In this document: piece by piece, positions 17,327 to 26,027 of the stretch
Layout of the letters: every line of letters begins with the position of its first letter
Position numbering within the stretch: the stretch's first letter is position 1
Assembly (NCBI GenBank): GCA_035374585.1
Contig: DAOSPF010000027.1
Span: 1-43,125 of the forward strand
DNA: 43,125 nucleotides
Direction of reading: 5' to 3'
Source: JAKPQD01 sp029572965
Lineage (GTDB): Bacteria; Bacteroidota; Bacteroidia; Bacteroidales; DTGW01
Notes under the pieces: generated by a model
Database searches by the model: none
The model's input: the letters and a program-made list of their open reading frames with translations, nothing else
What the model was told of the DNA's origin: nothing
Translations under genes and position numbers: made by a program

Positions 17327-18940
17327 ATGAGTGTTGAAAATATGAATAGAAGAAAAATATACCTACCGTTAATTATTTCTGTGTCTATTGTAGTGGGGAT
17401 ATTGTTGGGCTCATTTCTGACAAACCGTATTCAAAGCGGAAGAAACAGCACTTTGATGTTCCCATCATCCGGGAAGCTCAATAATATATTGCAATATATT
17501 GAAGAGGAATATGTTGATACTGTGTCCTCTGACCGATTGACCGAGTCAGCTATTGTGTCAATGCTAAAAGAGCTTGATCCACACTCGGCTTATATCCCAG
17601 CATCTGAATTGCAAGCTGTTACTGACCCTCTTGAAGGGAACTTCAGTGGAATCGGGGTGCAGTTCAATATGCAAAACGACACAGTTGTAATTATGAACAC
17701 TGTACCAAATGGGCCATCGGCTTTATTAGGAATACAGGCTGGAGATCGCATAGTGAAGGTTAATGATACGGTAGTGGCTGGTGTTAAGATGGAAAGCGAT
17801 GCTATAGTCCGCAAACTCAAAGGCCCACGTGGGACAAAAGTTCAGGTAAGCATCTTGCGTCCAGGCAATAAAAAGCCTATTTTGTATGAAATTACCCGTG
17901 ACATTATCCCGTTGAACAGTGTTGACGTGGCGTACATGGTTACTCCCAAAACAGGATATATCAAAATAAACCAATTTGCCCGTACTACGCCTGAAGAATT
18001 TGTTAAGGCAGTGACAAATCTTAGAAATTTGGGGATGCAGAACCTTGTTGTTGATTTACGCGGCAATGGTGGCGGATATTTGGATGCGGCTATTAATCTG
18101 GCAGACCAGTTTTTGCCTGAAGGAAGGCTTATTGTATATACCAAAGGCAGGGCCAAAGCCCGTGAGAACTTCACAGCTACCTATTCGGGAGTATGCGAAG
18201 GCAATGAAATAGCAATATTAATAGACGAATTGTCTGCTTCGGCATCTGAAATCCTTGCCGGGGCTATTCAGGATAATGACAGGGGGACTATCATCGGGCG
18301 CCGCTCGTTTGGAAAAGGCTTGGTACAAGAGCAAATACCACTTTCAGACGGCTCTGCATTAAGATTGACGGTAGCAAGGTATTACACTCCCTCGGGAAGG
18401 TGTATACAGAAGCCTTATCACAAAGGAGATGAAGATTATTTTCTCGACATTACTAAGCGTTATCAGCATGGTGAGTTTGAAAATAAAGATTCCATAAAGT
18501 TAAACGATAGTCTTAAATATACAACGCTTAAAGGACGAGTTGTTTATGGTGGAGGTGGAATAATGCCAGACATTTTTGTGCCATTAGATACGGCCGGTTT
18601 CTCAAGGTTTTATGAACAGATACGAAGCAATGGGTTGATTTATCGGTTTTCTTTTAAATACAGTGATAACAACCGTCAACGCCTTAAATCTATAGCTAAT
18701 CTTGATGCATTAAGAAAATATCTTCGTGAAGACAAAGTTTTCATGAAGTTTATTGATTTTGCCTCAGAGCAGGGAGTAAAAGCAAGTACCCGGGATATTG
18801 AAGTGTCTAAAAAGTACATTTCAACAGAGCTTGAGGCTTTTATTGCCCGCTATTTCTTTGATGATGAAGGTTTCTACCCTATCATAGGGGAAATAGACAA
18901 TACATTGTCAAAAGCAATAGAAGTGCTGGAGAAGAAGTAA
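17327..18940 (+). CDS. S41-family C-terminal processing peptidase (CtpA/Prc-like)
   Basis: Periplasmic serine protease anchored by an N-terminal membrane segment (YLPLIISVSIVVGILLGSFL, about residues 12-31). A PDZ domain follows (GIGVQFNMQNDTVVIMNTVP to AGDRIVKVND, about 108-180), then the S41 core with VVDLRGNGGGYLDAA, the catalytic serine in ELSASASEI (Ser305) and the lysine in RRSFGKG (Lys330). The 25-residue spacing equals that of the E. coli Prc Ser-Lys dyad. The total is 537 residues. The ATG at 17327 lies one base after the dCMP deaminase stop and is preferred to an overlapping TTG at 17318. The stop codon is followed at once by an 8-bp tandem repeat. Confidence 0.94.
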   Translation: MSVENMNRRKIYLPLIISVSIVVGILLGSFLTNRIQSGRNSTLMFPSSGKLNNILQYIEEEYVDTVSSDRLTESAIVSMLKELDPHSAYIPASELQAVTDPLEGNFSGIGVQFNMQNDTVVIMNTVPNGPSALLGIQAGDRIVKVNDTVVAGVKMESDAIVRKLKGPRGTKVQVSILRPGNKKPILYEITRDIIPLNSVDVAYMVTPKTGYIKINQFARTTPEEFVKAVTNLRNLGMQNLVVDLRGNGGGYLDAAINLADQFLPEGRLIVYTKGRAKARENFTATYSGVCEGNEIAILIDELSASASEILAGAIQDNDRGTIIGRRSFGKGLVQEQIPLSDGSALRLTVARYYTPSGRCIQKPYHKGDEDYFLDITKRYQHGEFENKDSIKLNDSLKYTTLKGRVVYGGGGIMPDIFVPLDTAGFSRFYEQIRSNGLIYRFSFKYSDNNRQRLKSIANLDALRKYLREDKVFMKFIDFASEQGVKASTRDIEVSKKYISTELEAFIARYFFDDEGFYPIIGEIDNTLSKAIEVLEKK

Positions 18941-18991
18941 TTAGCAAATTAGCAAATTAGCAAATTAGCAAATTAGCAAATTAGCAAATTA
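18941..18991. repeat. Tandem repeat (TTAGCAAA)x6
   Basis: Six perfect copies of the 8-bp unit TTAGCAAA, then TTA. It begins at the first base after the ctpA-like stop codon. Perfect copy identity suggests recent slippage or homogenisation. Confidence 0.97.
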
Positions 18992-19099
18992 TTTTTCTTA
19001 GATATAATCTTCGATTTCAAATCATTATTGTCGGGTTATACTGTTTTATTTTGATATTCCTCACTACGTTCGGAATGACAATCAGTTATTTAAGGGTTA
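18992..19099. other. Spacer segment with a small inverted repeat
   Basis: Non-coding part of the convergent spacer 18941-19256. It contains ATTCC-N11-GGAAT at 19056-19076 (with AC/GT inside). The surrounding sequence, CTCACTACGTTCGGAATGAC, resembles an intergenic motif I recall from several bacterial genomes, which I could not check. No gene is seen. Confidence 0.4.
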
Positions 19100-19144
19100 A
19101 AGGAGGGGCTGGTTTGCGGCTTTGCTACAAACCAGCCCTTCCTT
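19100..19144. terminator. Long hairpin between convergent genes
   Basis: Arms 19100-19116 and 19128-19144 pair over 17 positions (one G-T pair) around the core GGGCTGGTTTG/CAAACCAGCCC, with an 11-base loop. No T-run follows on either strand, so it may be a transcription-blocking or RNA-protecting hairpin or a REP-like element rather than a classical intrinsic terminator. Confidence 0.55.
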
Positions 19145-19204
19145 CATGTTATTTTCAAAAGCTTTGTTATTCAGACAGAGCGAAGAGATAAATCTTTTCA
19201 TTCT

Positions 19205-19244
19205 CAAATTTTCAAATTTTCAAATTTTCAAATTTTCAAATTTT
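19205..19244. repeat. Tandem repeat (CAAATTTT)x5
   Basis: Five perfect copies of the 8-bp unit CAAATTTT, ending 12 bases before the end of the minus-strand LytTR gene. It has the same unit length as the repeat at 18941 but a different sequence. Confidence 0.97.
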
Positions 19245-19256
19245 CTCATTGGCCAA

Positions 19257-20006
19257 TTATTTATTAACCCATATCCGAAAATCGTGAAGGTTGTTTACGC
19301 TTACAATGGTTTCGAAATCGGCTTTGGGTGAAAGGGTCAGCTTAAGCCTGCTTTTTGAAACTACTTCCATGCTTTCGATTGCGTCAATATGCACAATGCA
19401 TTGCCTGTTAATGCGGAAAAAATGTTTTGGGTCTAATACTTCTTCAAGCTTTTCAAGTGTTTGCGAGACAAGATAGTGCCGATTTTCTTTTGTGACAAAG
19501 AAAGTTCCGTTTTCGAGTATGTAAAAATAAGCTATATTTTCGGTTTTGATAGATTTGAGCTTTGTACCTGCCGAAACCAGGAAGCGTTCCTGATATGAAG
19601 GCCCTTTTTTCAAGCTTTCAAAAAGTACAGAGAAATCTGGCGCTGGAGATTCTGCAGCCCGCGTCTTATACTTTTGTATAGCCTGCCTTAAGTCTTCAAT
19701 ATTGATAGGTTTTAATAAATAGTCGATGCTGTTTACCTTAAAAGCCTTTATAGCGTAATGGTCGTAGGCTGTAGTGAATATAATTGGCGTTTCGACTTTG
19801 ATTTGTTCAAATATCTCAAAGGATATGCCATCCGAAAGCTGTACATCAAGGAAAATCAGGTCACAACTGTTTTTTGAAAGCCAGCTTACAGCTTTCTTAA
19901 CCGAATCAAGGTGAGCCAATATAGATATGTTGGGATCTATGTCTTGTATCAGCGATTGAAGGTAATCTGCTGCAGGTTTTTCGTCTTCAATAACAATTAC
20001 GTTCAT
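19257..20006 (-). CDS. LytTR-family response regulator
   Basis: Cytosolic two-component response regulator of 249 residues. The receiver domain (about 1-120) has the acidic triad (Glu7, Asp8), the phosphoacceptor in IFLDVQLSDG (Asp54) and the conserved lysine in YLLKPI (Lys99). A LytTR DNA-binding domain follows (about 140-245), recognised by FLVSAGTKLKSI, the AYFYILENGTFFVT segment, and FFRINRQCIVHIDAIESM. Its ATG overlaps the kinase stop by four bases, so it is translated with the partner kinase. The targets are unknown; the upstream TonB receptor gene in the same operon is one obvious candidate. Confidence 0.95.
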   Translation of the reverse strand: MNVIVIEDEKPAADYLQSLIQDIDPNISILAHLDSVKKAVSWLSKNSCDLIFLDVQLSDGISFEIFEQIKVETPIIFTTAYDHYAIKAFKVNSIDYLLKPINIEDLRQAIQKYKTRAAESPAPDFSVLFESLKKGPSYQERFLVSAGTKLKSIKTENIAYFYILENGTFFVTKENRHYLVSQTLEKLEEVLDPKHFFRINRQCIVHIDAIESMEVVSKSRLKLTLSPKADFETIVSVNNLHDFRIWVNK

Positions 20007-21058
20007 TGTTCGTCTTTTATTAAAGGGATTTTTGCAATATATTGTTTTTCAGTAGTATAAAATTCTGGCATAGCGTCACATAGCTGGTTATACCTTGCTT
20101 GCAGGTTTTTCAACCCTATACCAGTTGACTCGGGCCTTATCCTCTTCATTTGAAGATTGTTCATCACCACAATATTTGAATTTTCTACAAAAATCTTGAC
20201 CTGAAGCGGGGCTTCTTGCGATGCTTCATTATGTTTGAAGGCATTTTCGACAAGCAATTGCAATGAAAGCGGGGGAATAAAGTCGTTCATGTATTCACTC
20301 TCAATTTGTATATCAATGTTTATGGCATCTCCAAAACGTATCTTTTGTAAAAAGATATAAGAATTGATAAAGTCCAGCTCTTGTCTTACGGTAATAAGCA
20401 TTTTGTCGGATGAGTCAAGCACGTACCGATATATTTTCGAGAATTTGTCAACAAAACCAATGGCTTTATCTGGTGAAGTCCTTATTAAAGAACTAAGAGT
20501 ATTAAGACTGTTAAACAAAAAGTGCGGATTTACCTGGCTTTTCAAGGCAATGTATTGCGATTCGGCTTTCTCCCGTTGAAGACGTTCAGTAAGGATCAAC
20601 GTCTCTTTCCATCTTCTAAAAATGATATAAGCTTCAGCAAGACCGCAAGCTATTGCGTTTACAATTAATGCAACAATAATATTTTCAAAAAATAAAGCGG
20701 CAACTTTTTCATTCTGGCCTTTGGGGAATTCTCCTAAGACAATATAGAACAGGTAAACAATGATGGAAATGATTACAGCGGCATTAACAGAGGTTATAAA
20801 CATTTCTACCAAAAATATGCGCCAATAACCTTTATGCCCGGCATATTTATTTTCGAAAAAGCGGAAGGTAAACAGGTTAGCTGATGTGATAGACAAGGTT
20901 ACAACAAAAGTAAATGTTATATTTAAAAGAATTTCATTGACGACAATTTCCGTGTTGTTGAGCCAATTACTTATCAGATAAACTGAAGGGATAATGATTG
21001 TTGTGCAAATGCAAACGAGAGCTATCGCTTTTATTATTACTTTCCGCGTAAGATGCAT
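20003..21058 (-). CDS. LytS/YehU-type sensor histidine kinase
   Basis: Inner-membrane histidine kinase of 351 residues with four membrane segments (about 8-30, 45-65, 82-108 and 118-145), short loops and no large sensor domain. The His_kinase domain has the phospho-accepting His179 in SQVNPHFLFNSLNTLS, and an HATPase-like end with LLVENAFKHN and STGIGLKNLQARY. This architecture is standard for the LytS/LytTR pairs of Bacteroidota. It lies 11 bases behind the TonB receptor gene and overlaps the response regulator gene. The stimulus is unknown. Confidence 0.93.
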   Translation of the reverse strand: MHLTRKVIIKAIALVCICTTIIIPSVYLISNWLNNTEIVVNEILLNITFTFVVTLSITSANLFTFRFFENKYAGHKGYWRIFLVEMFITSVNAAVIISIIVYLFYIVLGEFPKGQNEKVAALFFENIIVALIVNAIACGLAEAYIIFRRWKETLILTERLQREKAESQYIALKSQVNPHFLFNSLNTLSSLIRTSPDKAIGFVDKFSKIYRYVLDSSDKMLITVRQELDFINSYIFLQKIRFGDAINIDIQIESEYMNDFIPPLSLQLLVENAFKHNEASQEAPLQVKIFVENSNIVVMNNLQMKRIRPESTGIGLKNLQARYNQLCDAMPEFYTTEKQYIAKIPLIKDEQ

Positions 21059-21069
21059 GTTTTGCTATT

Positions 21070-23502
21070 TTAGAAATTAATTCTCCACATCATCATTGGA
21101 AATATGCCCAGTTGGTTTACTTTTTTCAACCTTAATGTATTAGAATCAAAGTATTCGTATAGCAGGTTCTGATGATTGGTTACATTTTCTACAAATATCT
21201 GCCATTCCTGCGAATATCTCAAATTATTGTTTTTGATAGTAAACTTCACATCCAGCTTAAAGAACATGGGGTATTGTTTTTCAAAAGCCTGGTCTTCTTT
21301 ATATTTAGTATCTCTTTCCTGAAGGGACTTTGCAATGTCAACCTCGGTATATCTTTTGCCTCCGGCAAAAGACGATTTGATGTCAAAGCAAAGCGTCCAT
21401 TTTTGGCTTACAGGGTGTTCATAGCCTACCAATGCATTGACTACATAGTTGCCATTGAATGCCGTATTGCGCCATTTGTTGTCACTGGCTTTGTATTTCG
21501 AATCAAACAAGGATGTAGTTACAAGAAAATAATAGTTACGGCTCAGGAACTTTTCAAAAGTAAGTTCAAATCCATAGTTGTAGCCTTTTCCCTTGTTTAC
21601 AAGACTGTCTTCTGCATTCACGCCCCAGCTTGCACCGCTATTGAGAAGGCTGAAGCTCGAGCTTTTTGTTTCAACAGGGACATTAAACAGGTACTGATAA
21701 TAGGCTTCTGTTTTTAAACGGAAATCTTTATTTATGTTCCAATCGTGGCCGATAACAAAGTGGTGAGCTTTTGTAAAATCAAGGTTTTTATTGGTTTCAG
21801 CACGGGTAGGGGCATCAGCTTCAACCAAATAATACACTGATAACGGGTGAGTTTTAGAATGCAAGCCATAGCCAATGTTGATTTTTTTGCCATTGCTATA
21901 TTCAAAAATGGATGCAGCCCTCGGTTCTAAAGCTTTTGAATTGTTCAAAGAAAATAAGGTAGCATATAAGCCGGGATTAAAAGTGATTTTGTCAGTAATT
22001 TTAATACTAGCCTCGTAAAAAGCTTTATATAACTGAGGCCCTTCAAATAATGATTTTGAGGCATCCATTGCCTGGTAAAGCCCTGGTTGTGGTACATTCT
22101 TTGTTAGATATATCCTTGTGTCCAGGTTGTAGCCCATCTGGTCTATACTTATACCAAGTTTTGTATTGAACTTAGCATTGTACTTATTGGCAAGAGAGGC
22201 TGTAGCTGTAGTCCTGTATTCAGAAATGTAATGTTCAAGAGTACGCGTTGGAATTCGGTAATAATAAAAAGTATCAGTGTTTACAATGTTCTTAAATTGT
22301 TGTAAAGTGTCAATATTTGTGCCGCCTTCCTGTGCGAGGCCCGAAAGGGAGATTTTAAGTACTTTTCGGGTATCGGGGAACAACGTGAGAGAAATGCCTG
22401 AAGCTGCCATCGAAGAGTAATTCGTTAAATCCTGGCCTGAGGAAGTGTACATATCGTCTTTGGCTTCATCTTGCTTGCTGTCGAACATTTCTATGCTACT
22501 TTTACCAGCTATACCAAAACAAGTTATTACGCCATTTTTAATCGGGTAATTGGCTTTGAAGGATAAATCCTGGTATTTTGGGACTCCTGAGGTGCCAAAA
22601 GAGAAGCCCATTTTGTACATCATATCCAACGTTGAGTAACGGTAATTGATTAAAAAAGAGCTTTTGTTTTTCTTACTAATAGGACCTTCGGCACCCGCTT
22701 CAAACCCATTGAAACCAACTTGTCCAAGGAATTCGTATTTGTCAGTATTGCCGTTGCGCATCTTCAGGTCAAATACTCCAGAGAGCGCATTACCGTATTC
22801 GGCGGCAAAAGCCCCGGTCATGAAGTCAGAATTTTTCAGCACGTTGTTATTGAGCATCCCCACCGGGCCTCCGGTAGTCCCGTTCTCGGCAAAGTGGTTG
22901 GGATTGGGAATTTCTGTGTCTTCAAGTTTCCAAAGCAGGCCTGACGGTGAGTTTCCTCGGATGATAATATCGTTGCGGCTGTCATTGGCAAAAGAAACGC
23001 CTGCAAAGTTAGATGCCATGCGAGCTACATCACCACGACTGCCTGCGTACCGCTCTGTTTCTTCTACAGTAAACATGCGCGAGCTTACAACTGCCATTTC
23101 GTTGTTTGCCCTGGCTTTGCTTTTGGCAGCAGTAACAATAACCTCGTCTGTTACCGTTACTTTTTCTTCCATTTCGGCATTAATCACAAGCTCTTTGCCG
23201 CTAATAACCGATAAACCTGAGAAGGTGGCCTGGTTGTAGCCAAGGTAGGAGATAGAAAGTGTTACCCTTCCTACTGGTATGTCTGTTACTTTAAAATAAC
23301 CTTCTTCATCGGCCATTACGCCGGTTTCTCCTCCTGTAAATTCAACCTTTACAGATGCTCCGGGAAGGCCCTGGCCTGTAACTTTGTCAATGGCCCGCCC
23401 TTTGATAGTCTGTACTATTGCTGGTTTTAAATTTTGGGCAGAAATGGTAATGCTTGCAACAAAAAATGTAATGCATAAAAGAATGTTTTTCAAATTTGTC
23501 AT
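21070..23502 (-). CDS. TonB-dependent outer-membrane receptor with CarboxypepD_reg domain
   Basis: Outer-membrane importer of 810 residues. A signal peptide (MTNLKNILLCITFFVASITI, cleaved near SAQ) is followed by a CarboxypepD_reg-like domain (TIKGRAIDKVTGQGLPGASV to GYFKVTDIPVGRVTLSISYL, about 30-110), a plug domain (ARMASNFAGVSFANDSRNDI then IIRGNSPSGLLWKLED) and a beta-barrel ending in the aromatic WRINF. It is not SusC-type: the usual N-terminal signature and a SusD partner are missing. The frame stays open to 23538, but the -7 box at 23536-23543 lies there, so the ATG at 23502 is preferred. The ligand is unknown; metal chelates or peptides are possible. It leads an operon with a LytS kinase and a LytTR regulator. 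Confidence 0.92.
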   Translation of the reverse strand: MTNLKNILLCITFFVASITISAQNLKPAIVQTIKGRAIDKVTGQGLPGASVKVEFTGGETGVMADEEGYFKVTDIPVGRVTLSISYLGYNQATFSGLSVISGKELVINAEMEEKVTVTDEVIVTAAKSKARANNEMAVVSSRMFTVEETERYAGSRGDVARMASNFAGVSFANDSRNDIIIRGNSPSGLLWKLEDTEIPNPNHFAENGTTGGPVGMLNNNVLKNSDFMTGAFAAEYGNALSGVFDLKMRNGNTDKYEFLGQVGFNGFEAGAEGPISKKNKSSFLINYRYSTLDMMYKMGFSFGTSGVPKYQDLSFKANYPIKNGVITCFGIAGKSSIEMFDSKQDEAKDDMYTSSGQDLTNYSSMAASGISLTLFPDTRKVLKISLSGLAQEGGTNIDTLQQFKNIVNTDTFYYYRIPTRTLEHYISEYRTTATASLANKYNAKFNTKLGISIDQMGYNLDTRIYLTKNVPQPGLYQAMDASKSLFEGPQLYKAFYEASIKITDKITFNPGLYATLFSLNNSKALEPRAASIFEYSNGKKINIGYGLHSKTHPLSVYYLVEADAPTRAETNKNLDFTKAHHFVIGHDWNINKDFRLKTEAYYQYLFNVPVETKSSSFSLLNSGASWGVNAEDSLVNKGKGYNYGFELTFEKFLSRNYYFLVTTSLFDSKYKASDNKWRNTAFNGNYVVNALVGYEHPVSQKWTLCFDIKSSFAGGKRYTEVDIAKSLQERDTKYKEDQAFEKQYPMFFKLDVKFTIKNNNLRYSQEWQIFVENVTNHQNLLYEYFDSNTLRLKKVNQLGIFPMMMWRINF

Positions 23503-23535
23503 GTTTTGTTTGTTTTTGGTTTTCGTTATGACAAA

Positions 23536-23543
23536 CAAAATTA
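23536..23543 (-). promoter_or_regulatory. Promoter -7 box of the TonB receptor operon
   Basis: The minus strand reads TAATTTTG, an exact TAnnTTTG match, 33 bases before the ATG at 23502. It decides against the longer start at 23538. Confidence 0.55.
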
Positions 23544-23778
23544 TCCCACCCTCTACTGAGGTTAAAAAACTTTTTTTTGAACAGGGGAAAAAATATGGTG
23601 AACAGGGTTTAATAGTTATTTGTCAGGGTTTGAGTACTTTTATATTGTTTTAGTTTTACTAACTTTAGAAAAATTAACGTTTCATTCTTTTATTTGGCAA
23701 AATAAATAATTTCTTTTGTAATATAAAGACCTTTTGCAGGGCTCAAATTGATACTTTTAAAACTTAAACAATAACAAT

Positions 23779-24864
23779 ATGAAAAAGAACATTTTTACAC
23801 TTGTTACGCTTATCATGGTAACCTGTGCATTTTCATTTGGGCAAAGCAAAAAAGCCTCTATTGCTTTTGCTACAGAAAAATATGATTTTGGTAAAATACA
23901 GGAATCTGCCGGACAGGTATCTTATGATTTTGTTTTTACCAATGTAGGAGGCGAACCGCTTGTGATATCTAACGTACAGGCCTCTTGTGGCTGCACTTCG
24001 CCTAACTGGCCAAAGGAACCTGTTATGCCTGGTGCTAAAAACAAAATTACGGTTACATATAACCCGGCTGGTCGTCCCGGGAAGTTTACCAAATCAATTA
24101 CTGTAACATCTAATGCCGAGCCGGCTTCAAGTACGGTTTTCATTATGGGTGAAGTTATTCCCAAAGAGCCTACCATTGAAGATAAATTTCCTCAAGATTT
24201 AGGGAAAGTGAGGATGAAAACTACCCAATTTGCATTCAATGCTATTTCTCCGGTAAAAGTTAGTACTTCGAGCGCTGAGTTATACAACTCATCTGATTCG
24301 GTTGTAGCCCTTGGGGTTAAAAATGTCCCTAACTGGATGCAGGTAAAAATTATTCCTGAAAAAGTTCAGCCCAAGCAAATTGCTGTTGTAGAGGTTACGT
24401 ATGATGCAAAAGCCAAAAACGATTGGGGCTTTGTTGTAGATAAATTTGACCTTACCATCAACGGGGTGCCTGCAAAAGCTCGTATGACCGTTACTGGAAA
24501 TATTATGGATGATTTTACGACCCTTACGCCTGAGCAAAAAGCTAATGCTCCAAAAATTGTTATAGATAGTGCTGTTTATGATTTTGGGACAATTAAATCT
24601 GGAGATAAGGCCAAACATGATTTTGTAGTGAAAAACGCTGGAAAAAGTGATTTGCTGATACGTAAAATTGCGACTTCATGTGGTTGTACTGCTACTAACC
24701 TGAAATCGCAGGTTGTAAAACCAGGCGAATCTACTGTTATAGCTGTTGAATTTAATTCTGCCGGAAGAACCGGCAACCAGGCAAAACAAATCACTGTTAT
24801 TTCTAACGACCCAGAGAACCCTAAAATGATGCTTAATATTAAAGGAGAGGTGATTGCTCAATAA
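23779..24864 (+). CDS. Secreted protein with two DUF1573 domains
   Basis: Exported protein of 361 residues with a signal peptide (MKKNIFTLVTLIMVTCAFSF, cleaved near FGQ). Two DUF1573 (ASH-like, immunoglobulin-type beta) modules flank a middle segment. The first is about residues 28-130, with YDFGKIQESAG, SCGCT at Cys70/Cys72 and FTKSITVTSNAEP. The second is about 260-360, with YDFGTIKSGDK, SCGCT at Cys301/Cys303 and AKQITVISNDPENP. The paired CGC motifs could bind metal or form disulfides; the family function is not established. It is monocistronic, with no exact -7 box upstream and a bidirectional terminator downstream. Confidence 0.92.
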   Translation: MKKNIFTLVTLIMVTCAFSFGQSKKASIAFATEKYDFGKIQESAGQVSYDFVFTNVGGEPLVISNVQASCGCTSPNWPKEPVMPGAKNKITVTYNPAGRPGKFTKSITVTSNAEPASSTVFIMGEVIPKEPTIEDKFPQDLGKVRMKTTQFAFNAISPVKVSTSSAELYNSSDSVVALGVKNVPNWMQVKIIPEKVQPKQIAVVEVTYDAKAKNDWGFVVDKFDLTINGVPAKARMTVTGNIMDDFTTLTPEQKANAPKIVIDSAVYDFGTIKSGDKAKHDFVVKNAGKSDLLIRKIATSCGCTATNLKSQVVKPGESTVIAVEFNSAGRTGNQAKQITVISNDPENPKMMLNIKGEVIAQ

Positions 24865-24900
24865 AATTAGTGAAAAGGGAAGGGATTTTATAAAATCAAG

Positions 24901-24934
24901 AAAAACGCCGGATTTTAAAGCTGGCGTTTTTTTT
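24901..24934. terminator. Bidirectional terminator between the DUF1573 gene and ispE
   Basis: AAAAACGCC (24901-24909) pairs with GGCGTTTTT (24923-24931), with inner G-C and G-T pairs and a 9-base loop. T8 follows on the plus strand, and the minus strand also has a T-run at its end, so both convergent genes can stop here. Confidence 0.9.
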
Positions 24935-24936
24935 GT

Positions 24937-25746
24937 TTATAATTCTTTGCACCACACCTGCATCCCGTGAAATAAGCCTTTCAAATCTACTTCGTGCCTG
25001 AATAAACCAAACATGGCCGAACCACTGCCCGACATTGAGGCATAATCAGCCCCGGCTTCATATAGCTTTTGCTTTATCTCAGAAAGTGTTGGATGTTGAA
25101 TAAATAAATGTTTTTCAAAATCATTGACAATGATGTTTTTCCACATCTCAACAGGTTGCCTGATAAGATCAGGCAAAGCTGGCCTGTCAGGCTTAGGGGC
25201 AATGCCCTTGTATGCCTCGGGGGTTGATATGTAAATGTCAGGTTTTACAATAACGATATATCGTCCTTTTAACGAAAAGTCAATGGGTTCAATATTTTCG
25301 CCACGTCCGGTTACATACGAAGGCTTGTTTTCGATAAAAAAGGCACAGTCGCTGCCAAGCTGCAGGGCTATCTCCTGAAGCTTTTTGTTGTTGAGGTTTA
25401 AGTCAAATGTAGTATTGAGCATTTTTATCACCCAGGCAGCATCAGCAGAACCACCTCCAAGACCTGCCCCAAAAGGGATGGCTTTATGAAGGTGCATGTT
25501 GACGTTGGTTATATTGTAATGGTTATGCATGATTTTAAATGCTTTGATGCAAAGGTTATTTTCGGGTTTTCCATCAATGGTAATACCCGTTGTTGTAAAT
25601 GAAAAATGCCCGTCTGTTTTTACAATTTCTATTGCATCTGTAAGGTTAACCGGATAAAATATCGATTCGAGGTTGTGGTAACCGTCTGGGCGTTTGCTTG
25701 TTACATGCAACCCTATATTGATTTTTGCATTAGGGAAACCGACCAT
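24937..25746 (-). CDS. ispE: 4-diphosphocytidyl-2-C-methyl-D-erythritol kinase
   Basis: GHMP kinase of the MEP isoprenoid pathway: phosphorylates CDP-methylerythritol. The 269 residues show the N-terminal signature NAKINIGLHVTSKRPDGYHN, the ATP loop PFGAGLGGGSADAAW, and the C-terminal GHMP motif YASMSGSGSAMFGLF. The length is on the short side, as in other Bacteroidota IspE. It ends two bases from the shared terminator. No exact -7 box was found upstream. Other MEP genes are not nearby. Confidence 0.96.
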   Translation of the reverse strand: MVGFPNAKINIGLHVTSKRPDGYHNLESIFYPVNLTDAIEIVKTDGHFSFTTTGITIDGKPENNLCIKAFKIMHNHYNITNVNMHLHKAIPFGAGLGGGSADAAWVIKMLNTTFDLNLNNKKLQEIALQLGSDCAFFIENKPSYVTGRGENIEPIDFSLKGRYIVIVKPDIYISTPEAYKGIAPKPDRPALPDLIRQPVEMWKNIIVNDFEKHLFIQHPTLSEIKQKLYEAGADYASMSGSGSAMFGLFRHEVDLKGLFHGMQVWCKEL

Positions 25747-25886
25747 TTTTTTTATTGCGAATATCGTGAAAAATATTCAAATGCAAGTGTTTGAGCATTG
25801 CACGATGAGTATTTGTAGTAAAAAAATAGTATAGTGGTAGTATGTTTCATGTAATAGATTGTGAGCGGTTTAGAGGGGTACAGGCA

Positions 25887-25894
25887 TACATTTG
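25887..25894 (+). promoter_or_regulatory. Possible promoter -7 box for the GH16-susC-susD locus
   Basis: TACATTTG matches TAnnTTTG, 133 bases before the chosen GH16 start, which would leave a long leader. A second imperfect box, TAACTTTA, lies at 25990-25997, closer to the gene. Confidence 0.3.
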
Positions 25895-26027
25895 TTCAAG
25901 ATTTATTAGTTGACAAATGAGGTTTCATTTAAGTTATTGTTAGTGAGAAAATTAAGTGGGGAAAATTTTGTTTCCCTGCTTATTTTTCTTAACTTTATTA
26001 GAAATGCGAAACTCTAAACCAAATTTT

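Noticed and set aside
19056..19076. Insertion-sequence end
   Set aside because: The 5-bp arms are short, there is no transposase or matching second end, and no target duplication was seen.
18941..19244. CRISPR array
   Set aside because: The units are 8 bp, directly adjacent, without spacers, and no cas gene is near.
21172..21717. 181-residue open frame opposite the TonB receptor barrel
   Set aside because: Antisense shadow of a well-supported gene; no family features, promoter or ribosome binding site.
22646..23239. 197-residue open frame opposite the TonB receptor
   Set aside because: Lies wholly antisense to the receptor's N-terminal region, with no recognisable motif and composition of a mirror frame.
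23503..23538. Longer start of the TonB receptor
   Set aside because: It would put charged residues before the signal peptide and overlaps the minus-strand -7 box at 23536-23543.
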